Source: a virus
IMG/VR virus record: IMGVR_UViG_3300031718_000040
Location: 1 to 26,366 of that record
Strand: one strand, 5' to 3'
Length of the DNA stretch: 26,366 nucleotides
The position numbers were made by a program, and so were the translations under genes. Positions 17,367 through 23,138 of the stretch are shown piece by piece. The notes below the pieces were generated by a model. The model worked only from the letters and a program-made list of their open reading frames with translations, was not told where the DNA came from and ran no database searches. The first letter of the stretch is position 1. Each line of letters starts with the position of its first letter.

Positions 17367-18898
17367 ATAAATTGACCTCTGCTTGCCTGTAACAAACTCT
17401 TATTCTTAGATTCTGCTGCTAGAAAACTTTTTGCTATATTGTCGTAAATCTGTTTTCTATTTACGCGAGAACTTACAATCGCCCGAATTAACCCCAAATC
17501 TATCGCATCAAAACATGTATCTGCGATGTCATCATGCCGATGAGAATTATTCGCCGTTATTTTTGACATGTGCGTGATACATTTCTCTAAATGTTTAGAA
17601 TTTTTTGTAAAACTTATTTGTTTTCTAGCGATATAAGGCTGTATAGAAATAAATCTGTCTGCTTTTGATCCAGAGGCAGCAGTCCTTTTTATCTCTATCA
17701 AATTTATCCCTTGGAGATCAGAGAGAGAAGATATAAGGCTGACCCCAGTGGATTTTTTCTCTATCCCTACGAGAGAGGGTTTTACGGGATGTCTCATACA
17801 CTCAGAATAAAACTGCGTGAAATTGCATATTAAATCTTTTGGTTCTACATAAATCTCTATACAATCTAACCAATGTAATCCAAAAATATTTGTAGTCTGA
17901 TTAAAATGTCTAATGGCATATAAACCCCAAAAGCTAAATACAGACGCGTCATTATAAGATTTCTCAGTCTCAGCCGTATCAATAGTTACAAAAGAGGCGA
18001 TAATTTCTGGTTCCTCATCTAAAACAACAAAATCGCTTTCTTTAAAAAGTCCTCCTCCCGCTGGAAAAGGAGTTTGTTGTATCTGAGAGGCATAAACATA
18101 AGGATTAAATTTTTCTTCTATTTTTAATTTCTCGAGCGGAAGAATATCAGGATGAATTGAATTGCCTGCATCATCTAAACCCTTTAAAATTATTTTTTTC
18201 CACTTATATCCATCTTTTCCTGAGATAAGATGATGTGCTAGATCATCTTCATGCAATCTCTGCCCAATGAAAATATAAGGCACGAGAGGAGATCTACCCC
18301 TTGGCTTCATGGTTTCGTTATAACTTCGTATAACCGTCTGCCGGATAGTATCACTATGTACTTCATCTGGCTTATGAAGATCATCCATCAAGAGAGCACC
18401 GCTAAACCGGCTTAGATGTGGAAGACCGGCATCCTGTCCCGTTATAGCACCACGAGACCCAAAAGCTTTAAGCGCGCCGCCGCCCGTCGTTTGAAAATTG
18501 TCTTTTGCAGAAGAGTGCCTACTGATCTCTACCCCGAAAAGCTCTTGATACTCTCTTAAAGACATGATGCTTTTTATATCTGCGGTATGCTTGGACGCAA
18601 GATCATGACTATAAGATATATATATAAACTGACAATCCTCGAAATGGGCAAACCCCCATGCCGCGAAATATTTCAACATCGTAGATTTTGCAAGCCCAGG
18701 CGGAATATTTATTATAAGCCTCTGAGTTTTAAGTAAAAAGCACTGCGTTAATTCTTTTGCTATCGTGATATAGTGGCATTCTCGACCGGTAGGTCTGGAT
18801 AACTCAAAGTTTCTGGAGTTTCTCAGTTTGTAAAAAACTCTCGTGAAAAGAAGTAAGCTACTAAGACACTCTTTCTTAAGATCTGAATGGACAGACAA
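17363..18898 (-). CDS. Large terminase subunit (DNA-packaging ATPase/nuclease), P22 gp2-like
   Basis: A 511-aa motor that pumps DNA into the procapsid and cuts the concatemer. ATPase motifs are present: Walker A PPGLAKST at residues 66-73 (an A in place of the last P-loop glycine, which is common in this family), Walker B ALLMDD at 168-173, and a coupling-type IGQRLHEDD near 211. The nuclease domain carries acidic residues in VTIDTAE (D307), VGIEKK (E380) and HDDIADT (about D456/D460). The only start in frame is TTG at 18898 with a weak AGAGA site. A better start (ATG at 18952, AGAGG upstream) lies in the same frame but is separated by a TAG at 18904-18902. The N-terminus is therefore uncertain. 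Confidence 0.9.
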   Translation of the reverse strand: MSVHSDLKKECLSSLLLFTRVFYKLRNSRNFELSRPTGRECHYITIAKELTQCFLLKTQRLIINIPPGLAKSTMLKYFAAWGFAHFEDCQFIYISYSHDLASKHTADIKSIMSLREYQELFGVEISRHSSAKDNFQTTGGGALKAFGSRGAITGQDAGLPHLSRFSGALLMDDLHKPDEVHSDTIRQTVIRSYNETMKPRGRSPLVPYIFIGQRLHEDDLAHHLISGKDGYKWKKIILKGLDDAGNSIHPDILPLEKLKIEEKFNPYVYASQIQQTPFPAGGGLFKESDFVVLDEEPEIIASFVTIDTAETEKSYNDASVFSFWGLYAIRHFNQTTNIFGLHWLDCIEIYVEPKDLICNFTQFYSECMRHPVKPSLVGIEKKSTGVSLISSLSDLQGINLIEIKRTAASGSKADRFISIQPYIARKQISFTKNSKHLEKCITHMSKITANNSHRHDDIADTCFDAIDLGLIRAIVSSRVNRKQIYDNIAKSFLAAESKNKSLLQASRGQFI

Positions 18899-18901
18899 AA
18901 T

Positions 18902-18952
18902 CTATCTCTTTTTAGGAGATTTTTCTTTTTTTTTGTCTTCTTTACGCTTCAT
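18902..18952 (-). other. 16-codon Lys-rich ORF in frame with the large terminase, ended by TAG
   Basis: ATG at 18952 with GAGAGGTAAAATT upstream begins MKRKEDKKKEKSPKKR, then TAG. Two codons later, in the same frame, comes the TTG used for the terminase. It could be the original terminase N-terminus broken by a nonsense mutation, a leader peptide that couples translation, or a suppressed stop. An A9 run lies inside it. Confidence 0.35.
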
Positions 18953-18985
18953 AATTTTACCTCTCATCTCTATATCCCCCAAAAG

Positions 18986-19504
18986 TTAAAAATCTTTCAT
19001 CTCTACTTCTAAGTTTCCGATTTCTGAGTTTTCTGCGGCAATTTTTTCTGCTTCTGCCTTCACATCTTCTAACCTACTGACTTTTATAGATAGGGCGGCA
19101 TAACTGCCTTGCATTTTGTTCGCTTCTGCTATACAAGCGACGCCCGCTTTTACATCTAAATATCGCATTTTCTGTTCTCTTAGCGATTTACTATCATAAG
19201 GATAGATAGTGGGGATACTAAGGTCTACACCTTCCTTAAGTTTTTTAAGTCTATAAGTTGCATCGAATTCAGCTTGATCGATCATTTTTTTGATCCTGTC
19301 TCTAAGAAATCGTTGTATTTCGGGCTTTCTCAGAAGATCGACGGATTTTTGTTTTGCGCATTTCACACTGTAAAAGACTCTTTTGGCGGATAAAGTGCCA
19401 TTAAAAGTACTCAGATAGTGCCAGCAAAAGAGCTTATATCGTGGAGGAAGGCCTTCTTTTTTCCTTATGCGTTTTTTTGTCGTGGAAAGTGGCTGAGGCT
19501 GCAT
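18986..19504 (-). CDS. Small terminase subunit (DNA recognition)
   Basis: A 172-aa protein (P22 gp3 is 162 aa) that recognises the packaging site and loads the large subunit. It starts with a basic tail (TTKKRIRKKEG). It then shows the phage small-terminase helix-turn-helix outline (FCWHYLSTFNGTLSAKRVFYS), followed by LLRKPEIQRFLRDRIKKM, which strongly resembles the Terminase_2 family pattern of a helix ending in LL-x-x-P-x-V/I-x-x-x-I. The C-terminal part is a charged helix (SRLEDVKAEAEKIAAENSE). The ATG at 19504 lies inside the upstream gene (71-base overlap), with GGAGG 12 bases before it; no other ATG is available before residue 90. It is the second gene after the predicted late promoter. 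Confidence 0.75.
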   Translation of the reverse strand: MQPQPLSTTKKRIRKKEGLPPRYKLFCWHYLSTFNGTLSAKRVFYSVKCAKQKSVDLLRKPEIQRFLRDRIKKMIDQAEFDATYRLKKLKEGVDLSIPTIYPYDSKSLREQKMRYLDVKAGVACIAEANKMQGSYAALSIKVSRLEDVKAEAEKIAAENSEIGNLEVEMKDF

Positions 19505-19712
19505 CTTTTAGGGGTGCCTCCTGAGAAAGTGGGGATTGTACTGCGTCTGTCAGCGGGGGGTTTATGGGGATCTTTTTCACTAAGACCCCTTTACCATTAC
19601 AGTTTTGGCATATGTGGGGCTGTCTTTTTTCAGTATCAAAGACACCAATACCGTGATAGTGGCCCGCGCCACGGCAGATAATACACTGAACGGTCGACTC
19701 GACAAAAGCCAT
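19434..19712 (-). CDS. Small zinc-finger protein, DnaJ-type cysteine pattern
   Basis: A 92-aa protein. Four cysteines in two C-x-x-C-x-G-x-G-like pairs (C10/C13 in CIICRGAGH, C35/C38 in CQNCNGKGV) resemble the zinc-binding repeats of DnaJ. The C-terminal half is low-complexity and rich in Ala, Ser, Lys and Arg. It could bind nucleic acid or fold a partner protein. It is the first gene after the promoter at 19755-19783, with AAGGAAAG before the ATG. Its last 71 bases overlap the small terminase in another frame. Small zinc-finger proteins near phage terminases are common, but no defined function is known to me. Confidence 0.6.
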   Translation of the reverse strand: MAFVESTVQCIICRGAGHYHGIGVFDTEKRQPHICQNCNGKGVLVKKIPINPPLTDAVQSPLSQEAPLKDAASATFHDKKTHKEKRRPSSTI

Positions 19713-19926
19713 ATCTTTATCTTTCCTTTTTGCACAGACTGACAGAATAGAAAAATCTTACCCTATCTTTCGCTAAAAGTCAATACCTTACAAAAAATAC
19801 TAATACGAAGAAAGAATTATACATAACTATCTGATTAATATAGAATTCATATGGTACTTTCCGATTAAAAAAGGAAAGATATGAACAAAATCAGCGAGTT
19901 AAAAGAGATATCAAGCGAAATGGCGG
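19713..19926. other. Intergenic control region
   Basis: AT-rich spacer between the Panacea remnant and the head operon. It holds the minus-strand promoter below, the start of a possible 38-aa plus-strand ORF (19881), and a CTTTCC/GGAAAG inverted repeat (19857-19862 and 19873-19878) whose right arm is that ORF's ribosome site. Confidence 0.5.
19755..19783 (-). promoter_or_regulatory. Predicted sigma70-type promoter for the packaging/head operon
   Basis: On the minus strand TTGACT (19783-19778), a 17-base spacer and TAAGAT (19760-19755) match the sigma70 consensus well. Transcription would begin about 36 bases before the zinc-finger gene at 19712. It would drive the terminase-to-lysis gene row unless a late antiterminator or other control acts. 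Confidence 0.6.
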
Positions 19927-19997
19927 TCAGCTCTCGCTACTGTCGCCTTCTTGGCGAAGAGAGGAGTAATACTCAAACATATCACTGTGTTCAATGA
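19881..19997 (+). CDS. Possible 38-aa plus-strand peptide
   Basis: ATG at 19881 follows AAAAAAGGAAAGAT, a good ribosome site, and encodes MNKISELKEISSEMAVSS and on to a stop at 19997. It overlaps the 3' end of the Panacea gene on the other strand. The start looks genuine (site plus charged helix), but the second half runs antisense to Panacea codons and may be the remnant of a longer gene. No function can be given. Confidence 0.3.
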   Translation: MNKISELKEISSEMAVSSRYCRLLGEERSNTQTYHCVQ

Positions 19998-20208
19998 CAT
20001 TATTGCCACGTTCATTAGAAGCCAATCCTTGACGGCCTTTCCTCCAAGGTTCCTCCAGATGAGTAAGGTCACTTAGCCATTGAAGATTTTTATCCCCATA
20101 ATATTTTAAAACGTGATCTATAGTGTCTTTTTGCTCATCACTTAAATTTTCAGCATCTCCATAAGCAACCTCATCAGCAGAAATATTATATTTACCACAA
20201 TGATATTC

Positions 20209-20403
20209 TTGACATCCTCCCCCGCCTAAAGTCGGGGGATTCCTACGGCGTTCAAGCAAAAGCAGCCTGACTCACTTCGGCGGGTTCCTGCTTCATCGAG
20301 CGGCCTAACCGCACCATCTCTCCACGGGCTAACACGGCATGCCCTGCCGCTAGTACATTTATTGCGCCGACAACATCTGCGTTGTTGACATAGCCGCATT
20401 CTA
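20209..20403 (-). ncRNA. Predicted guide RNA scaffold retained in mini-element C
   Basis: It corresponds to 21399-21593. The 88 bases nearest the end are identical to copy D, including the hairpin. The adjoining guide would be the Panacea sequence starting GAATATCATTGTGG, which follows TTTAT in the uninterrupted gene. Transcription and function are not shown. Confidence 0.4.
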
Positions 20404-20539
20404 CTCATCGTCCTATTATACTTTATACTTTCGTCTATGGAAACTCACAACGATACTAGATACAAAAGACACTATATGAGCGGCTGCGCCGTGCGCTTAC
20501 ATCCCCGTCATGAATGACGGGGTTTTTCGCGCAGGTTTG
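20209..20539 (-). mobile_element. 331-bp IS605-type mini-element (copy C)
   Basis: Both ends match the complete element at 21399-23155. About 195 bases of right end (with the tnpB 3' end) and 130 bases of left end remain. Internal deletions removed most of tnpB (only a short 5' stub fused to the C-terminal part is left, 20408-20226) and the body of tnpA (METHNDTRY start joined to the 3' end). The divergent tnpB/tnpA start region is kept. The first 88 right-end bases are identical to the complete element; about 11 differences follow. It is inserted after TTTAT (minus strand) in the Panacea gene without target duplication. It needs TnpA in trans. Confidence 0.85.
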
Positions 20540-20849
20540 ATAAAGAGCAGGAACCATGGGCCCATTAATCCACGCTTCGACAGGCTCATCAAATAATGGC
20601 TTTTCATCCCATACGAGTGACCACGCCTGGGAATAATAAACCAGCTTTTGAAGCTTCATGGCTGTCATCTGTTTCTTCTTCTCCAATATGTATTTAGCGA
20701 CATCAAAACAAGAACTCATTGGCAACCTCCTCCTATTTTCAATTAATTATATAACTACCTCCTACCCGCAGCGACCTTGACCTTCCTGCAGATGACTTAA
20801 AGAGACCATAAAGTGGAAGGTAGGGCATGTCTTCGATGCCAGACCGAGC

Positions 20850-20870
20850 AAAAAAGAGGCTTTATCCTCT
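20850..20870 (-). terminator. Rho-independent terminator (minus strand)
   Basis: On the minus strand AGAGG, loop ATAAAG, CCTCT is followed by a T run (the stem's last T plus five more). The stem is short. It would stop transcripts from the right before the Panacea gene. Confidence 0.45.
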
Positions 20871-20933
20871 CCTCTCCCAGTCCGATAGATATATAAATAG
20901 TTGATTTTTAATAATAAAAAATTTTAGAGCGTC

Positions 20934-20967
20934 TTTACTTCCAGTAAGAACAATTACTAGAAGTAAA
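20934..20967. repeat. 34-nt near-perfect palindrome
   Basis: The arms are TTTACTTC and GAAGTAAA (8 bp), then one mismatch, then AGTAA and TTACT (5 bp), with a central GAACAA. It lies in AT-rich non-coding DNA about 50 bases before a small plus-strand ORF. It has no T tract, so it is not a simple terminator. A repressor operator or a structured RNA is possible. Confidence 0.55.
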
Positions 20968-21015
20968 TTAAATCTTTGTTATGTCATCTTTAAGCTAAAG
21001 TTAAGGGAGAGCACA

Positions 21016-21170
21016 ATGGCAAAAAAAAAGATATTTTTAAAAAAATCATTAACTTATTGAAACATATGAGATTTTTTTTTCATCGAGGTATTGACAGACT
21101 AAAAAGGGAGGCATATCATACAAAAATAGAACAACATCTTAAACAAAAAATAAACAAAAAAGATCCCTAG
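21016..21170 (+). pseudogene. Small basic-protein ORF broken by a one-base slip in an A9 run
   Basis: ATG at 21016 with AAGGGAGAGCAC upstream gives MAKKKIFLKKSLTY and a stop. With one more A in the A9 run (21021-21029) the frame would read MAKKKKDIFKKIINLLKH and continue through an open frame (ATG at 21066) to TAG at 21170. That gives about 51 Lys/Arg-rich residues. It could be a pseudogene, a sequencing error in the homopolymer or a slippage-controlled gene. It lies on the strand opposite to the phage genes. Function is unknown. Confidence 0.35.
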
Positions 21171-21198
21171 ACGAAAGTATAAAGTATAATAGGACGAT
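21168..21198 (+). repeat. 31-base fragment of the IS tnpA/tnpB start region, inverted relative to copy C
   Basis: It is identical to the reverse complement of 20407-20437, the divergent start region inside mini-element C. It is followed by G9-AGGCAAC, which loosely resembles the right-end tip (GGGGGAGGATGTCAA). It may be the remains of a further element in the opposite orientation. Confidence 0.5.
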
Positions 21199-21398
21199 AG
21201 GGGGGGGGAGGCAACTGGCTCTGGCTATGAAAAGGGCTGTGGCGAGGAAGATGGCTCTGGCCATGGATAAAGTTCACCTACCGCCAAGTTTGTGCTCGCT
21301 TTGGCGGTAGCACTGCGGCGCAAAAGGGCTCGTAAAGGAAGGCTTTCGACGGTGGGAGTGAAAAAAAATTTTCTGAGGAAAGAACTATGGCGAGAGGT

Positions 21399-21593
21399 TT
21401 GACATCCTCCCCCGCCTAAAGTCGGGGGATTCCTACGGCGTTCAAGCAAAAGCAGCCTGACTCACTTCGGCGGGTTCCTGCTTCATTGAGCGGTCTGACT
21501 GCACCCTCTCTCCACAGGCTAACACGGCATGTCCTGCCGCGAGTACATTCATTGCGCCGACAACATCTGCGTTGTTCACATAGCCGCATTCCA
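21399..21593 (-). ncRNA. Predicted TnpB guide RNA (omega/reRNA) region of copy D
   Basis: In IS605-type elements the guide RNA spans the tnpB 3' end and the right end, and its guide is the DNA just past the right end. Here the minus strand runs through the last part of tnpB, the GC-rich CCCCCG/CGGGGG hairpin and GGATGTCAA. The guide would then start ACCTCTCGCCATAGTT. The 5' limit is a guess, taken from the part also kept in mini-element C. Confidence 0.5.
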
Positions 21594-22656
21594 CGCAAGC
21601 AAACTGCGCTTGCGTTTGTCTGTTTTCTGCGGCGGCGTGTCTGCAACACGGACAAGTGCGGCTGGTGTTTCTGGGATTGACCGCAACAAAAATGCCGCCG
21701 TTCCAATCCAGCTTGTATTCTAATTGACGACGAAACTCAAACCATCCCTGATCTAAAATCGACCTGTTTAGACCAGATTTTGCCCTGACATTTCGTCCCC
21801 TTGATTCCATCGTGCCTTTCGCCGACCTGGACATATTTCGAACCTGCAAATCTTCTATACATACCATAGCGTGGTTTTTGCTGATATGTGTCGTCGATTT
21901 ATGCAGAAAGTCCCGACGTGCATTTGAAATCTGCGTGTGTATCTTTGAAATCCTCTTTTTCGCTTTAACCCAATTACAACTAAATTTAACTTTTCGCGCT
22001 ATATCCCGTTGAACAAAGGCAAGGCGCGATTGCCTGTTTTTAAAACTGTTTAACGGCGCAATATATTCGCCATTGCTTAACGTCGCAAAACGGGCAATAC
22101 CTACATCAATGCCAACTGCACTCACTGATACAGGCTTCGGTATCTCTACCTCTCTTTCGGTTTGAATAGAGACAAACCATTTTCCATTTTTGCATGATAC
22201 CGTCATATTTTTGATCTCGCCAACTACCTTCTGACTCTGCCGATAACGCATCCATCCAAGCTTTGGCAGATATACGCGGCTGTTTGCCTGTTCCAGTTTA
22301 AAACCTTGCGGAAATCTAAAACTATCGCTAACTCCCTTCTTCTTAAACCGCGGAAAGTCAGCGCGTTTTGCAAAGAAATTTTTAAACCCTGATTCAAGAT
22401 TTTTTAAAGCCTGCTGTAAGGTTTGACTGGGAGAATCCTTAAGCCATTGCATTGCCTTGTCTTCTTTCCATGCAGGCAGCAAATTGGCAAGTCTTGAATA
22501 ACTAAACCTGATAGCATTATCTGTCTTAGGGCTTTCATTTTGATGCGCCAGCGCTTTGTTATACACAAAACGACAAGCGCCCGCAAAACGGCGCATATCC
22601 CGCATTTGTGCGCCATTGGGCATCAGTTCAAATTTAAAGGCTTGTCGTCGTTTCAT
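21442..22656 (-). CDS. tnpB: TnpB, RNA-guided RuvC-type nuclease of the IS605 family
   Basis: A 404-aa protein, the normal size. The start ATG at 22656 gives MKRRQAFKFELMPNGAQ, the usual TnpB opening; 27 upstream codons are open but cross the tnpA start. The catalytic RuvC residues are present: D184 in VGIDVGIARF, E268 in VCIEDLQVRNM and D364 in [10 protein letters not shown]. The zinc finger is C335/C338 (CPCC) and C354/C357 (CVEC). The basic N-terminal domain holds the typical RFAGACRFVYNKAL. Known relatives are guided by an RNA from the element's right end and cut DNA next to a motif equal to the insertion target, here predicted to be TTTAT, which helps the element persist. It reads towards the right end, opposite to tnpA. 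Confidence 0.93.
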   Translation of the reverse strand: MKRRQAFKFELMPNGAQMRDMRRFAGACRFVYNKALAHQNESPKTDNAIRFSYSRLANLLPAWKEDKAMQWLKDSPSQTLQQALKNLESGFKNFFAKRADFPRFKKKGVSDSFRFPQGFKLEQANSRVYLPKLGWMRYRQSQKVVGEIKNMTVSCKNGKWFVSIQTEREVEIPKPVSVSAVGIDVGIARFATLSNGEYIAPLNSFKNRQSRLAFVQRDIARKVKFSCNWVKAKKRISKIHTQISNARRDFLHKSTTHISKNHAMVCIEDLQVRNMSRSAKGTMESRGRNVRAKSGLNRSILDQGWFEFRRQLEYKLDWNGGIFVAVNPRNTSRTCPCCRHAAAENRQTQAQFACVECGYVNNADVVGAMNVLAAGHAVLACGERVQSDRSMKQEPAEVSQAAFA

Positions 22657-22677
22657 TGTTTCATTATACTTTAGTCT

Positions 22678-23094
22678 ATGAAAACAAACAACGATATTAG
22701 ACACGGCAGGCACTGTGTTTTTAATTTGCACGTTCATTTGGTCTTCGTCACAAAATACAGGCGAGGCGTATTTACAAAGTCTGTATTGGATGACTTAAAA
22801 CGCATCTTTTCTAAAATCTGCGAAGACTTTGAAGCAACACTGATTGAATTTGATGGTGAAGACGATCACGTCCATTTTCTGGTAAATTATCCCCCCAAGG
22901 TTGCCGTATCACATCTTGTAAATAGCCTTAAAGGCGTCTCTAGCCGCATGATACGTCAAGCCAAATACCCAGGCATTCAAAAAAAATTATGGGGCAATGC
23001 TCTTTGGTCACCAAGCTATTTCGCCGGCAGTTGTGGCGGCGCGCCCATTTCAATTATCCGTCAATATATTGAACAGCAGAAAACGCCCAATTGA
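22678..23094 (+). CDS. tnpA: TnpA, Y1 HUH transposase of the IS200/IS605 family
   Basis: A 138-aa single-domain transposase that cuts and rejoins single-stranded element ends through hairpin recognition. The HUH motif is H64-V-H66 in EDDHVHFLV, and the nucleophile is Y130 in SIIRQYIEQQ. The order and spacing, with LWGNALWSPSYF between them, are standard. The gene starts 21 bases from tnpB on the opposite strand, so their promoters overlap (TATACT-like bases lie at the junction). It ends just before the subterminal hairpin ACGGC/GCCGT (23095-23107) and the left-end hairpin with T5, which may also terminate its transcript. All catalytic residues are present. Confidence 0.93.
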   Translation: MKTNNDIRHGRHCVFNLHVHLVFVTKYRRGVFTKSVLDDLKRIFSKICEDFEATLIEFDGEDDHVHFLVNYPPKVAVSHLVNSLKGVSSRMIRQAKYPGIQKKLWGNALWSPSYFAGSCGGAPISIIRQYIEQQKTPN

Positions 23095-23118
23095 ACGGCT
23101 TCGCCGTTGCGCTTACAT

Positions 23119-23138
23119 CCCCGTCATGAATGACGGGG
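23119..23138 (+). terminator. Left-end hairpin of copy D, also a terminator-like structure after tnpA
   Basis: A perfect 8-bp stem (CCCCGTCA/TGACGGGG, loop TGAA) followed by TTTTT on the plus strand. Equivalent hairpins are at 57-76, 20503-20522 and 10743-10762. Its main role is TnpA recognition of the left end. Confidence 0.7.

Larger units (their letters stand above)
19927..20719 (-). pseudogene. Panacea/SocA-type (DUF4065) protein gene split by mini-element C
   Basis: Two halves, codons 1-60 (20719-20540) and 61-153 (20208-19927), flank the 331-bp insertion. Removing the element rejoins them in frame through CTT TAT GAA TAT, giving 153 aa, the usual size of the family. Family hallmarks are the N-terminal DVAKYIL helix, MTAMKLQKLVYYSQAW, a WINGPMVPALY segment, then the C-terminal GDAENLSDEQKDTID, YYGDKNLQWLSDLTHLEEPW and RKGR. 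Panacea domains serve as antitoxins with chaperone-like roles, and similar proteins (GepA) are common in phages near the packaging genes. No toxin partner is visible here. The start at 20719 has AGGAGGAGG upstream. The N-terminal piece now reads into the element and gains about 27 foreign residues, ending at 20456. Confidence 0.8.
20720..21398. other. Gene-poor region between Panacea gene and complete IS
   Basis: About 680 bases with no convincing full-length gene. From left to right it holds the Panacea ribosome site and an AT-rich leader with TATAAT on the minus strand, a minus-strand terminator (20850-20870), a 34-nt palindrome (20934-20967), a frameshifted small plus-strand ORF (21016-21170), a 31-base IS-derived fragment (21168-21198), a G9 run, and a GC-richer 200-base stretch. 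Confidence 0.5.

Noticed and set aside
17363-18898. Alanine in the terminase P-loop (PPGLAKST) as a sign of inactivation.
   Set aside because: Large terminases often have A before K-S/T (for example PPRHAKS-type loops), and all other motifs are intact.
21399-21403. TTGAC on the plus strand as the insertion target, with TTGAT as the other end.
   Set aside because: It also rejoins the Panacea frame, but TTTAT next to the hairpin-first end agrees in all four copies, places tnpA and tnpB as in IS608, and gives the TCAA right-end cleavage motif known there. TTGAC is better read as part of the element's right end.
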